DNA from: Brachionus koreanus
Taxonomy: Eukaryota > Rotifera > Eurotatoria > Ploima > Brachionidae
Direction: 5' to 3'
NCBI GenBank assembly: GCA_016987375.1
Contig: PJRA01000272.1
Span: 1,361,102 to 1,425,101 of the forward strand
DNA: 64,000 bases
This document shows positions 1-12,053 of this stretch, piece by piece. A program made the translations under genes and the position numbers. The notes beneath the pieces were generated by a model, which was not told the origin of the DNA, made no database searches, and saw only the letters and a program-made list of their open reading frames with translations. How positions within the stretch are numbered: the first letter of the stretch is position 1; each line of letters starts with the position of its first letter.

Positions 1-514
1 TTTTGCATGGACTAAATTTGGGTGATACGTACCTTGTATCAGCTGATTCATTTTGCAGAACGGTTTTTAGACTCTTAGAAAAAAATATAATTTTAATTTT
101 AAATTTTTGTTTTTTGTTCCAAAATTCACAATGCCATTTTTTAATTTATTATAAAATTCAAATTCTCAAATACAAAAAAAAATTGCTGCTAATTTAAGAA
201 TAATTTTTATTTTTATCCATTTTGCTATAAAAATGTATCATTTTTTTTGAAAGATTTAACTTTTTTTGCACTTTAATATCTTATTTTTTGTTAACCAATT
301 TTTAATGACAATAATTTTATTAGAGTAATCAATTTAAAATAATTAAAACTATAGTTTTAGACTAGAAAATGACAAAAATGTTTTCTAAATCTTTTATTTC
401 AATTTTATATTTTATAATTATTTAATTGTTTTAATAAAACAAAAACAAACAATAACTTGAATACTAGTTAAAATTAAAGAATTTTTTCTTAAATTCTTTT
501 TAAAAACAAAATAG
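1..514. other. AT-rich DNA upstream of the first ATM exon in the window, probably intron
   Basis: No exon is recognisable here. The residues expected just upstream in ATM kinases are not encoded in any frame. The first 60 bases resemble a stretch near 34190-34235 (shared core around ggtgatac with similar flanks), so part of this region may be a decayed repeat. A 64-codon open frame near the left edge looks like chance. Confidence 0.4.
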
Positions 515-1347
515 GTCTGAAAAAATTTAAGAAGAAGTCTAAACTGGAAGTTTTTTTGGATGTCACAAGTAGATTCAAGCCTGTTTTTCGATATTTTTTT
601 ATGGAAAGCTTTCACGATCATAAAGAATGGTTCGAAAGACGCCAAAATTTTACTAAAAGTGTGGCAACTTCTTCCATTGTAGGTTATGTAGTCGGTCTAG
701 GAGATCGCCATGTTCAAAATATTTTAATCGATAAAACAAATGCAGATGTTGTACATATTGACCTTGGAATCGCTTTTGATCAAGGAAAAATCTTGCCAAT
801 ACCTGAAACCGTGCCTTTTAGACTTACTAGAGATATAATAGACGGATTCGGCGTTTGTGCAGTAGAGGGTATATTTAAGTTTTGTTGTGAATCAATTTTA
901 AAGCTATTGAAAATATCTCGTGAACAAATAATGACTATATTCGAGGTTCTTTTGTACGACCCGGTTCACAATTGGTGTTTATCACCTGCTAAAGCACTCA
1001 TGATGCAGCAGGCTATTGAATTCAATAATCAGTCTCAAGAAGACATTGAAGCATGCATAATTCCAAATGCATCATTTGATTCATCTAATAAAGCAAACTG
1101 TACTCAACAAGGCTCAAAACCAGGTAAATACGCTTTTTTATTGTAAATAACTAGTTTTAATGTTGAAATTAAAGCTGAAAGAAATAAAATTGCTGAGAGA
1201 ATACTTTTTCAAATAAAGCAAAAGTTACTAGGCTACGAAAACGGAGCTCAGTTGAGTACTGATGGACAAATAAATTATTTAATTAATGAAGCTACAAATC
1301 CAGAAAATCTTTGTCGAATATATGTCGGATGGCAGCCTTATTTATAA
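515..1347 (+). CDS. ATM: ATM serine/threonine kinase, C-terminal end only (last two exons)
   Basis: This is the C-terminal part of the phosphatidylinositol-3-kinase-like kinase ATM, which signals DNA double-strand breaks in the nucleus. Exons are 515-1123 and 1175-1347, with a 51-bp GT-AG intron whose phases join to give Ala. The first exon carries the catalytic loop [11 protein letters not shown] and the activation-loop start [11 protein letters not shown], followed by the [11 protein letters not shown] segment typical of ATM. The second exon encodes the FATC domain, ending GWQPYL, comparable with the GWKAWV end of vertebrate ATM. All catalytic residues visible here (Asp and Asn of the loop, Asp of the DLG) are intact. 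The rest of the gene lies off the left edge, and an alternative unspliced reading would stop at 1146. The family call is firm. ATM rather than ATR or TOR is chosen because of the [17 protein letters not shown] segment and the FATC sequence. Confidence 0.93.
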
Positions 1348-1522
1348 CTTTTTTTACTTTATTTAAAATATATAATGACAAATCTGTATTTTTGTATTCC
1401 GTCAATAAATAAACAATTAAAAAATTTTTTTTTTATTTTTTAAATTTTTTTTTTAAAAGAGTTAATTATTTTTATAGAAAAAAAAATTTTTTACAAACAA
1501 GTCTTTCAAAATTCATTTAATT

Positions 1523-2398
1523 CTATTTATTTTTGTTCAAATTTTTTGCCTTCAAAATCAGCCTATAATCATCAAGACAATTTTCATGAATTTCTGTTTC
1601 GTTAGTTTTAATTAATTCGTCGAGAGATGCAGTAACCTTAAAATATTTTAAAATAAAATTTCAATAATTAACACAATTCTAATCTACTTGAGTAAAATCA
1701 CGCAAGAAATAAATAACCTTTAGGGAATAATTATTTGTTTTTAATGATTTTGTATTATCTTGATTTGTTTTTTTCTTTGGTTCTTTAGTCGGAGTCTCAT
1801 CATCAACTTCTTGAATAATTGATTGCTCGTCTATTCTTTCTTTCAAGCTTTTTAATTTTCCACCATTTACCTTTTTGACAGTAGATGTTAAATTTTTAAA
1901 TTCTTTCACGCTTCCGCCGATTCTAAGATAAAAAAATAAAAAATAAAATTAAGTTCTGTAAATAAAGACCACGCATATGACAAAAAAATAAATGACTTTA
2001 ATTTAGATTTGAATGAGAGCCATAAACGGTGTCTAAATACTTATTAATGTAGCTAACAATTCATCCTCCAAAGTAGTTAAATTCGATGGTGCTTTTTCAC
2101 TAGACGCTACACTGATTATCGAATCACAAACACTCTGCTCGACAGGTTCATTAGCTTTATGGTCGAGAGACTGAAAATTTTCTGATTCCAAACTTTCTAA
2201 ATATTCTTTTAAGCATTCTTTGATTGATGCATGAATAATTTCATTTGGTACATTGTCAATTAGCCGATCGAACGACATTTCAATCTGGCGTTTTTTCCCA
2301 GAATGAATACTATCAAGTTCACCTAGAATACTTTTGCATTCTAATTTAAAATTAATAAATGCCAAATCATCAGTATTGCACACTAAATCTGTTGCCAT
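1523..2398 (-). CDS. Unrecognised 219-residue protein, three exons
   Basis: I do not recognise this protein. Reading leftward, exons are 2398-2058, 1922-1718 and 1636-1523, with phases that fit and GT-AG borders. It starts MATDLVCNTDD and ends in a short Lys/Asn tail. The first 60 residues look helical. The middle has an acidic then basic stretch (VDDETPTKEPKKKTNQ) that is probably disordered, and the last exon is predicted helical (SLDELIKTNETEI). No signal peptide or membrane segment is seen. It could be a small nuclear or kinetochore-type protein, but that is a guess. The donor of exon 1 (gttagc at 2057) was chosen over the open frame's own stop because it joins smoothly to exon 2. About 48 bp of its second exon is echoed in two repeats near 2785 and 12485. 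Confidence 0.6.
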
Positions 2399-2534
2399 TT
2401 TTACAAATTAAATTCTAATTTTAAAAATTGAACTGTGCTTCTTTGAATTTAAAAAAAATGTTAACAAATTTCCAAAATTTAAATAAAGAAATAAACCCTT
2501 TATTTTGCATTCAGTTAGATTTCATTAAGTGAGT

Positions 2535-2606
2535 GGTTCTATGGTGTAACGGTTAGCACTCTGGACTTTGAATCCAGCGATCCGAGTTCAAATCTCGGTA
2601 GAACCT
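2535..2606 (+). tRNA. tRNA-Gln (anticodon UUG)
   Basis: A complete 72-nt cloverleaf. The acceptor arm ggttcta pairs with tagaacc, the anticodon stem ctgga pairs with tccag, and the loop ctttgaa gives anticodon TTG. The T arm contains gagttcaaatctc (B box). A T-run follows at 2611, as expected for a polymerase III stop. It is identical to the two copies at 12 kb and has the same arms as animal tRNA-Gln genes. Confidence 0.95.
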
Positions 2607-2945
2607 TCATTTTTTTATTTTTACAATTTTGAAAAATTAAGTTAAAAAAATTTGATTGAAAAATTTTTAATGTAAAAAAATATAAATTTTAAACTAAAGC
2701 CAGTGCCGAGAAATATTTCGAAATTGTAGCATTTATGAATTAATTCTTTATGTATAATAAAATGCTTCTTTAATTTTTTTTATATCTTGATTTGTTTTTT
2801 TTTAGTTCTTTGGTCGGTGTCTGATCAACATCATCTATCAAAAACAATTTTTAATAATTTTTAATTTAAAATTTTTTCACAATTTATTAAAACTTGTTTT
2901 ATTCTTAAATGTAGATGTTTAAATTAACTCAAGGAAAAAAAATTA
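2607..2945. repeat. Segmental duplication, copy A (tRNA-Gln 3' flank)
   Basis: The roughly 340 bp after the tRNA match the DNA after the tRNA at 12279 (copy B, 12351-12645), with scattered indels and substitutions. Shared landmarks are the ttgattgaaaa run, the cagtgc.gagaaat segment, a ttgatttgttttt...gttcttt..gtcgg stretch and the ctcaaggaaaa end. The ttgatttg...gtcgg stretch also matches exon 2 of the unknown gene at 1759-1807, so the duplicated unit seems to include a scrap of that gene. Confidence 0.7.
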
Positions 2946-4108
2946 AATCGTAAAAATAAAGAAATGAATCAAATTCTTCAATCTTAATTTAAAAATAAAT
3001 ATTTATTCTGCTATTTTAAAATTTTTAAATATATTTCTATGTAAATTTTTATTTTTTTTTGTCTAGATTTTTTAAAATCATTATGAGATTGATAATGACG
3101 TTTATTTTCAAATTGTTCAATAGAAAGATTTTTTTTTCAATTAATAAAGATGTTAATTAGAAATTTATACTACTTGTTATAATAATTTACATAATTTATA
3201 AAAATCAAACTATTCTTTAGAATAAAAACAAAATTAACTAATTTTAAATTTTTATTTGACAAATATTTAACTCTCTCAATTATTTATTTTTACTTCTATC
3301 AATTACAGTAAAAAAATTTTAGAAATAAAACATTTTCAATTAGAAAACATTTATTTATTTCGTTTAATACTAAATCCCATCAGCAGTCTCGACACTTTTA
3401 AGTATGTTTTCTTTTAAGCAAACAATAATACTAACATAGTGTTGATTTTAATTATTGAATCATATTAAGCCTTAAAATATTTTTTTTATTTTATTTTATT
3501 TTTAACTGCATTATTTTGGTTTAAAAACAACTATCATGGATTTTTTAATCAATCTAATTTAGTAAAAAAGTAAAATATTGGAACTTAAATGGATTCTTTC
3601 TAAATTTATAAGTTTGGGATATTAACTTTTTTCAACTAATGACTAAGTGTAAGTGGAAAATTTAGTATCTTATCATTGAGCACTAATTCCTCTGTTTTAT
3701 TATTTTTGGGTTCAATTAAAATAGAGACGGGTTAAAAGAAGCTTTAATAAAATTTTTAAAATATTAAGTAATATTTGATAATTTTAAAATATTTAAATGA
3801 AGCCTTTTTTTACCTATTTATTTTTTGTAAAAAAAAATTGAAAACAATTTTTTTAATCAAAATAAGCAAAAACAAATCTACGAAATTAATAATATTACTT
3901 ATTCTAAACTAAGATTCATTTAAAATTTATTTTGAAAGCCTAACAGTTTTTACCTCTAGTGAAAAAATTTAAAAATAAATAGAACAAATTTAATATTTAT
4001 TCAATTTTATTTAATATTAGATTAAAAAAAATTATTTTAGAGTAAAAGCTTCTTTAGTGTTCAATTTTCGATTATGCTTTATGTTTTTTAAAATGTTTTT
4101 TATAAATT

Positions 4109-4180
4109 ATTCTATGGTGTAACTGTCGGCAATCTGGACTTTTAATCCAGCGGCCCGAGTTCAAATACCGTTGTAGCCCG
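4109..4180 (+). pseudogene. Decayed tRNA-Gln copy
   Basis: It matches the intact tRNA-Gln over the D arm (tctatggtgtaac), the anticodon arm and the T arm (cccgagttcaaat). The anticodon loop reads cttttaa (TTT), the D-loop has changed, and the acceptor arm no longer pairs. This is a dead copy rather than a tRNA-Lys. Confidence 0.75.
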
Positions 4181-4260
4181 TCTCTTGTTTTTGTTAAATG
4201 AAGTTTATAAAAACAATTTCTATGTTTTCTTAATAGAAAACAAAAAAGATTTTAAAATAT

Positions 4261-4300
4261 TGAACTCGGATCGCTAGATTCAAATGTCAGAGTGCTAACC
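4261..4300 (-). pseudogene. Fragment of tRNA-Gln, inverted
   Basis: Forty bases match the reverse complement of tRNA-Gln from the T arm to the D arm, with a few substitutions. Both ends are missing. It lies about 80 bp from the other relic in the opposite orientation, echoing the head-to-head pair at 12 kb. Confidence 0.65.
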
Positions 4301-5699
4301 GATTTTTAAAAATAATTCTTTTATCTTTTATATTATTGCAATAAAAAACCATTTTTTTTTTAAATGCTTTTTTAAAATTAAATTGTATGCCATTTTAAGA
4401 ACCTATAGTAAAAAAATATTTCAGATAACTTTATAGATAGGTTTTAGAATAATTGGTTAAAATTGGATACGGTTTTTCCTATACGGCCTTCATAACCTTT
4501 TGCATTCGAATTGTCGCTAGTGACGCAGCAATAGTATTTTCTTATTTAAAATTTATGAAACAAATTAAATTTGGCAAATAAAAATACAGGAATTTAATTT
4601 TATATTCAAATAATTTATGGCGATATTTTACCTTCAGAAAAAAAAATGTGTTTTTTTTTACTTCATGATAATAAATTTTTTTCTTAAAAGATTTTATTCA
4701 AAAGCGAGGGTGTTTGATTTTTTTTAAAGCAACTTTGAAATGATTTCAAATATTTATATATCTGTCGATTAGCGCTTTCATTGTTTGCCAAGATTGATTC
4801 AAAAATTTCAATTTGCAATCTCTAAATATAAATTTAAAGCAAAACATTCGTTGATAGGCATTAATAAAAAACTTATGCTCAAGTTGATTTTTCAAAAGGT
4901 AGATATATTAAATCTTATTAAGAAAAAAATAATTTAGTTTAAAATTTTTGCAAATTTTGGACTTGAATTTTTTTAATTAGCTTTAATTAACTCCATTAAA
5001 TTTATCCATTTACATTTGGTAAAATCTTGAAAACAAAAGAAAAAAATTCAAAAGCTCTTTTGTTTAAATATTTTCTCTTTTTTCTTTAATTAGCAGTTAA
5101 ATTATTTAGCAAATCATAGTAAATAAATTAAAAGAGCTGTATTGCACAAGACATTAAAATTATTTTGTTTTATTTTCATTTGCTGGCAAACAGGTTTAAA
5201 CCTTTTACATGTTTAGAAAGAAATGCCAACGGCAGTCAATTCTATTGTTCTTGTTTTATTAAATTTAAATAAAAGCTTTTAGTTAATTGCAGTTTTATGG
5301 CAACTTTACATATTAAGCTTCTCATTACATTTTAATTTTTTTTTGAACGCAACAATCTTATTAAATTATTAAAAATCAATATTCTCGTTAGTTCTTTGAG
5401 CACTGTTTTAGCTTCAAGAGCTAATTAAGCTTTTTCTTTTATTCTGGTATACAAATTTTCAAAAAATTGTCTCGAAGAACATTATCGAGACGATAAACGA
5501 AAGATAACTTTTAACTATAGTTAGATATTAAAGCTTTTAAATTAATTTTAGCCATAATTATATTTGATTAATAAATAGTATCGTGTTTTGAAGCGATTAA
5601 AATTTTTTAGCTCTAATTAAAATTAAATGATATATGAAATTTAGTTTAGATTTTAGGTGTATTTATGTAAAGCTTGAATAAAAAAAAATGTCCTAGAAA

Positions 5700-7088
5700 A
5701 TGGAAGCTTTGTCGATGGCAAAAAGATTCCGAAATAATGAAAATTCCGAGTACAATCAAACAATTCAAACAATGAAAGAAAAAAATTATAAAGACGAAAA
5801 GATACTGGCCAACAACAATCAACCCAAGTATATAGATACTAAGCGCCTACTGAGTCGCCCATCAACGACCTCACATGTTTACGGTCCGAATATAAGCTCC
5901 AAAAATTCCAAGTCAAGTCCCAATGTGCTATACAGCAAGCTGTTAATGCATCATTCCAAAAACAATGAAAAAAAGTCTTCTGTAAATGTTTCTAATGTGA
6001 GCATCACCAACCAGAGTAGCCAAACAGCGGCCGATTCAGTGATAAAGCAGTCTGGCTTAAATTTGGTCAATGGATCTAACCAATCTAGCTTGAATAGCGA
6101 CGTTTTTGTTGATAGACTTAGTGATCAAAGAATATTCAATAGACAATTTAAAATTCAGAATTTAATTGACAACACGGGTAACAAATCGGCTAGGACAGTG
6201 GGAAGTGCTGTTCAAAGTTATCAAAATAAATCCAAACAACAGTTCTATAATCAGAACAGACCTAGAAATTCCATTCCAAGCTCGGCTCAGCCTAAGAGCA
6301 AAAAAGATGATACAACGAATTATTCAAATCAGGCATATAGACATTCTATTTCTTCTAATAAAAACACTGACTATCAATCAAATTCAATTTATATGGATTA
6401 CAAGTCAAGAAAAACAGCCAATTCATCTAGTGTCTATTACAATTTAGCTAGTGCACGCAATCCGGTTGCTTTGAACGACGAAGGAAAAAATATTCGAAAT
6501 AGCGCAATGACTCGAAAATTTGTGGGTTTTAATTTAAATGAAAATTCAAGTTTAAATCAAAAGCATAAAAATCAATTTGAGGACAATGTTTATGTAAGAA
6601 GTACCGAAAGTTTTAATGATATATACTTTTCGGCGCCAAGTGGCGTTTTCTATGAACAAAAGCCTGTTGAAAAAGTTGAAATAAGACAAAAGTTTGAGTT
6701 TAATGATGCCAGGAACAGTTCACCCTTGCCAACAGAATCACCTGCAATTGTTAATCTGTTACTCAATAATCAAAACAAGTTATACGAGTCTACTAAGCTT
6801 ATTTATGAGAACAAAAAGTATCCAAGTAGCAAATTTGGACTAAGGATGAATGAAACGATTGGAGAAGGAGATGAGAAAAATGACGAACAATTTGAAAAGC
6901 AAAAAAAAGGAAGCAGGGACAATGAGAGAAGTTTAGATAAATGTACCGATGATTACGATCCAAATGAAAGTGCTATAATTGCTGCTGTTTACAAAAAGTG
7001 CAACGAGTGGCTGGAAAAGCATGTTATTCCAAATTTAGAATCACATTCTAATACATCTAGTCCATCGTTAAATGAAACAATTAATTAA
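5700..7088 (+). CDS. Intronless Asn/Ser/Lys-rich protein of unknown function, 462 residues
   Basis: I do not recognise this protein. It is one uninterrupted exon. The start follows a decoy ATG at 5687 that stops after two codons. Most of the chain is Asn, Ser, Lys and Gln rich, hydrophilic and probably disordered, with no signal peptide or membrane segment. The only part that looks folded is the C-terminal stretch around residues 415-450 (ESAIIAAVYKKCNEWLEKHV), which could form an amphipathic helix. Tyr-containing short motifs recur (SNSIYMDY, NQAYRHS). It has no introns, unlike every other multi-domain gene here, so it may be a fast-evolving lineage gene or a retrocopy. Codon use looks like that of its neighbours. 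A regulatory or cytoskeletal adaptor is possible, but nothing proves it. Confidence 0.65.
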   Translation: MEALSMAKRFRNNENSEYNQTIQTMKEKNYKDEKILANNNQPKYIDTKRLLSRPSTTSHVYGPNISSKNSKSSPNVLYSKLLMHHSKNNEKKSSVNVSNVSITNQSSQTAADSVIKQSGLNLVNGSNQSSLNSDVFVDRLSDQRIFNRQFKIQNLIDNTGNKSARTVGSAVQSYQNKSKQQFYNQNRPRNSIPSSAQPKSKKDDTTNYSNQAYRHSISSNKNTDYQSNSIYMDYKSRKTANSSSVYYNLASARNPVALNDEGKNIRNSAMTRKFVGFNLNENSSLNQKHKNQFEDNVYVRSTESFNDIYFSAPSGVFYEQKPVEKVEIRQKFEFNDARNSSPLPTESPAIVNLLLNNQNKLYESTKLIYENKKYPSSKFGLRMNETIGEGDEKNDEQFEKQKKGSRDNERSLDKCTDDYDPNESAIIAAVYKKCNEWLEKHVIPNLESHSNTSSPSLNETIN

Positions 7089-8539
7089 TCCGATATTCTA
7101 TTAATTGTTAATTTATAAAAAAAATATAATTGAAACAATTCAATTTATGTTGAAAGAATTTTGGTTAGAAATTTGAACTCCCAATTCAAAAATTTGAAAG
7201 CAATCTTTTTTGATTTTAAAATTTATATGAAAAATATTGGATTTTCTAATGTATAAATCTAAATGATTTTTTTTAAATAATTTTATATTTTTAATCAATA
7301 TTCTAAATTCATCAAAAATATTTTTATTTTATTTTTTAATTTTTTTCTTGTATATTTATTAGTTTGGATTGTAAATTTTCAAAATAGTAACATCATGAAA
7401 AATAAAAGATAATGTTTTTCTCCTGAACAAAACTCGAAATTGAGTCAATTTTTATAATTTATCTAAGGCTATCTCATGGCTATCTTAATAAAAAGAAATC
7501 TAATTTATTAAATAAAAATGAAATCTAGTAGTAGTTGAAGTAGGAGTTCCTAACGGAGTGCCTAATTTCATTATAATATACTGATTATCTAATTTTGTTT
7601 ATTTATAAAATATTAAAAATGAAAATCTTAAATAAAAAACACTTGAGACAAATAGTCTAATTAAATTATTTATCTTATGATTTTTTGATTTTTAAATATG
7701 CCAAAAACAAGCTCAATAGATTATGAGTTTTAGTGGAAATCAAGGGTTTCAAAATGATTATATTATGACTGATCAAACGAATATTAAAACTCATCTTGTC
7801 TCAAGATCCCGGATTCAGAAAGAGAAAGAGAAAATCCAGAGAAAGATAAAAGAATTCTAGAGGATGTTCAACGAAGAGTTACTCATAAAATTAATATTTT
7901 ATCATGATAAGATCAAGCAATAGAACGCAATAATTTCATTGATTTCAGTTCTTATGTACTATTAATAAGAATTATTTTTATTTTATTAGAATTAGAATTG
8001 CTCAAAAGTCTAAATGATACTTTAAACCCTTTCGCGATAGATTGTGAAGTTTTTAAGGTAAAAAGCTGACTTTGATTTCTATCCAACTCTGTTTAAAATC
8101 TAATAAGAATCTTTGTAGCTGAGTGTATGTAGCTGCTTGAAATCGATTGAATTTCTAGTGAATTTGATTAATTAATTTACTTTAGCTTAGAAAAAAATTC
8201 TTTCTTAGCTGTATTTTTGACAATTAATTAAGCTATCAAAAATATTTGATTTGAATATTTGATTAAATTGTTAAATTAAAAATACATTTATTTTAATGTT
8301 TTGATCAAATTGAAAGAAATTAAATTTTTTTCTCAGATAACCCTCAGATAAAATTTTTCTCGGAAAAATTTTACTAATTTTGGACTTTTTTTAAATTTTT
8401 GCTTTAATTTTAATTTTACACGAAATTAAATAAAAATAAAATTCTTGGACTAAATTTATTTTTTTAAAACAAAAAAATAAATAATAATAATAGATTTTTA
8501 TTTTTGACATGGTCATATGTTTTGATTTGAAGCGTAGGC
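7089..8539. other. Intergenic, no gene seen
   Basis: AT-rich DNA between two convergent genes, so it holds both 3' ends. No exon, RNA gene or transposase fragment was recognised. Confidence 0.5.
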
Positions 8540-11414
8540 TTATTCGTTTACCTCCTCTTTTTTTGTTTCAACCAGAAATTGAACAGTATATTCAACTTCT
8601 TCAACTTCATTAGTTCCAGATTCTACATCAAAGCCATTTCTTAGTTCCAAACGTTTAGCCTTTTGCTCAGCTAAACGTTTGGCAGCATTACGACGGAAAT
8701 TGCTAAATTCTGCCATCATCTTTCTGCGTTTCTCTAGCTGTTCTTGCGATACAATACGCTGACGAGTACTGTCCAAAGCATTGTATTTTTCACTATATTG
8801 TTTAATATTTTTTCGTATATCTTTAATTTGCTCTGGAGTCAACAATGATGCTGGTCTCGGACGCCAACTAAACTTGAACAATCTATCGAATACTTGCTTC
8901 TGCAATTGTCTGCCTTGAAAGTTCCACATTATGTATGCATTTTCTAGCTTTAAAAAATAAAAATATTTTATTTTGCGCTAAAAATATCTTTTTTATTACT
9001 TTGTAATTCCAGTATGATACATAAGTGACAAAAAAACGGCCAGTAGGATCCCATTCAAAGTCTGTCATGTGTTCGTGTTCGATTTTATTGAGCATAACAA
9101 CATCATTACTTTGAACATCGTAAAACTCGGCATGACAACTCGCTGCTTGTTGCTTTGATGCACTAGTTGCAAGCACACAGTGCTGTCCATTTGGAGACCA
9201 AGAAATTTGCAAAACGGCTTTGTTTTTGAACTCTTTAATTAATTCGAGCTTTCCTGCAACTGTTGGAGTAGGATTGGCTACTCTATAGAATGAGCCAGTG
9301 GTTCGGCTAGTTACTTCACCTGAAATGATGGCGAATCTTTGACCATTTGGCTCCCAAGCAAATGAATAGCAGTTTTCTTTAATTTCAAGCGAGTCGACCG
9401 GAATTTGTTTTTCTCTTATTCTGAAAAATTCCAAATTATAGTAAATACCGCTATATCTCAAAGTCTCTTTTTCGTTCTCATCTTTAACCACATTAGCTTT
9501 TTTGTATCTTTCGACTCGAACACACAAAAAATCGCCAGCGCTTTGCCAATACATTTTACAATCAACAACATTAACCAAATTCTTTTAAATATTAAATTTT
9601 CAATATAAATGTAAATACACTTAAGTTTGATAGTTTCAACTAAAAAAATCAAAAATTTTTCATTTGTTTAAGTCTGGTATAAATTAATAAGCTGGTATAA
9701 ATTGAGGTTGTAAACAAATATTTTTTAATTTTTTGGTTTAAACTTGTTCTCATAATGAAAATATATTAATTAAGAATTTTCCTAGTTTATTATTAAGATT
9801 AATTTTTAAGATAAAGAAGTTGAATTTTTGTACGGATTTTAAGTTTATAGCACTAAAATTAAAAACGCTCTGCTTCTAAATAAAATTTCATTTCAACTTA
9901 ACATTAGCTGAAAAGATTTAAAAATAATTAGATCCTTTTCATTTTAATAATAATCAAAACTAAAAACTAAGGTCTGACATGAATTTAAAATAGCCCTAAA
10001 TAATTTAAATAAACTTAAATAACTAGACTAAAATAAATGACGTGATGATTATTTTTGATTGATAAATCATAATAAAATTAACTTAAAAAAAATAAATATT
10101 TTTGATTAAAAGAGACAAACCTTTGATCTTATTTCGGTTTTTGATGGAATATCTAGCAAAACAACACGAGCAGGTACATTTTTATGCTCAGCAACCCAGT
10201 AAGATATGTAGTTATTTGATGGCGACCATTCAAAGTCTTTGATAAAAGGAATTTTAATGCTCTTCTTCTCAACAAGACTAAAACTAGCGGTTTCATAAAC
10301 CATAAGTGAATCGTTTCCAAGTCTGGCAAAATATTTATCATCAAAGTTCCATTTAAAATAAGGCCAAGAAAAGCTAACTGATCTATCACACGAAAATGCT
10401 CGCTTTTTTTTTCCAGTACGCACACACCATACAATTACTGCCTGATCGTCCACACCAGCTCTGCTTGGATTACATGTTACCAAGTATTTTTCACATGGGG
10501 AAAAATCAATCAACTGAACACCTGAGTGACTAAAACGTTCGAATTTGTTGAATTCTTCGCGTGCCCAAAGAGCAATGCCACGTTCATGAAAAGTACATAA
10601 ATAATGTCCTTTAGGCGACCATTGAAAACGAGTTTCACTCCATTTCTGTTTTATTTAAATTTAAAATCATTTATATGAATTAAAATAAAGAATAAAGGAA
10701 ATAACCTCTCTTGAAATTAATTGCTGAGGCTGATTAGGTGTATTCATGAGTACGCTCATAATGTTGTCACCATGTTGAATGCAGAATTGATCATGAGCTC
10801 CTGGTTTAGTTAGCCACCATTTGAGGTTTCCTTGATTCTTGAATGGAGCCGGTTCGCCAATATCTTCTTCTCGTATTACCAAATTCTTGTATTTTTCAAT
10901 GTCACCGAACAAGTTTACTTTAAAACAGTGCATTTTATCCAAATGATATCCATTTAGTTCGGATACTGCTTTTTGAGCTAAATTTTCATCTTCTAATTCG
11001 ACAAATAAATATCTAATCAATTTATTTTTAAAAATAAATGCTTATAGATCAAATATTTGTTTTAAAGTACCCTTTTAAGACCTGGTTTTCATCTTCTGGA
11101 TAATAATCATTTACAATTTTTCCATAGTTTTTCAACAAATTGCCCAGCACTTTTCGCAATCTTTCCTTTTTTTCTTTAGGTCCAACTTTAGGTATGTTAT
11201 CAATAATAATTATTTTGTTAACCGATCGGTCTAGTCGAGGCTCAGTTTGCATCAATTCAGGTAAAAGCTCTATATGAAATGAAACAATTTTATTATCATG
11301 ATTTAATTCAAATAAAAAAAAACCTTCATTTGTGACATCATCTTGAAAACCCTCTGGATCGCTGAAATCGGGCAAATTATCGGGACTTTCGGTTCGATTT
11401 GAATTGGTAACCAT
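8540..11414 (-). CDS. EIF3B: Eukaryotic translation initiation factor 3 subunit B
   Basis: This is the scaffold subunit of eIF3, which brings mRNA and initiator complexes to the 40S ribosome. Exons run 11414-11071, 11012-10706, 10645-10121, 9581-9000 and 8947-8540 and give 721 residues (human is about 814, mostly a longer acidic N terminus). Residues about 60-150 form the RRM (KIIIIDNIP, then GYLFVEL). The WD-type beta propeller follows, with landmarks NLKWWLTKPGAHDQF, FSPCEKYLVT and SWSPNGQHCVL. The C-terminal region WNFQGRQLQKQ...SWRPRP is the conserved segment that contacts other eIF3 subunits. Three introns are short (58-60, 60 and 52 bp) and one is 539 bp. Nothing is missing. Start choice: first ATG, preceding the acidic N terminus. 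Confidence 0.95.
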
Positions 11415-11981
11415 TTCGCATCAAATGCTCTAAACAAATTAAAATAAATATTTAAAATTAAATCCGTCAAAATCTATTTAATTAGATTGAATTGTATCCA
11501 AAATTTAGCAATTCTTTCTGCCTTTATCTACACGTGTTTAAAGCTATAGAAAATTTTGTATGCATGCAGAAATTTATTTTTGAATAATAATTCTAAAAAA
11601 ATTCAATATTTAAATTTTTGCACGATAATAAATTTAATATTTTGATGATATTTTTAAGATGAAAATAAATAATATTTTAAGTCTTAATTGATACGGATCG
11701 ATGAGTTTTAGATCAATTTTGTATCAAATAAATTTTAAATTTAACATAATTTTAAAAATTTAAAAAATTCAGATTTGCAAAAATTAAAAAAATTTTATTA
11801 GCTTTTTTTTGTTTGAAATTTAACTTAACATTTTTTCTAATTTGAATAAAATTAATTAATTTTTTTTATTTATCATTCTGAAACAACATTTTATTTAAGA
11901 GTAATTTGCTACTGATAAAAAATATTTAATAAAACAACAGCTGTACAACTTTATTTAAAAAGCAAAATAAAAAAAAATTGA

Positions 11982-12053
11982 AGGTTCTACCGAGATTTGA
12001 ACTCGGATCGCTGGATTCAAAGTCCAGAGTGCTAACCGTTACACCATAGAACC
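11982..12053 (-). tRNA. tRNA-Gln (anticodon UUG), left copy of inverted pair
   Basis: On the minus strand it is identical base for base to the copies at 2535 and 12279. All arms pair, and a T-run follows the 3' end on the minus strand. It is transcribed away from its partner at 12279. Confidence 0.95.

Larger units (their letters stand above)
2946..5699. other. Intergenic, AT-rich, two tRNA-Gln relics
   Basis: Apart from the tRNA relics at 4109 and 4261, I see no exon or recognisable transposase in this 2.7 kb. It probably holds the 5' flank of the intronless gene at 5700. Confidence 0.5.

Noticed and set aside
3..197. Open frame at the left edge as an upstream ATM exon
   Set aside because: Its residues do not match the kinase region that should precede exon 515-1123, and composition turns to T/A filler after 20 codons.
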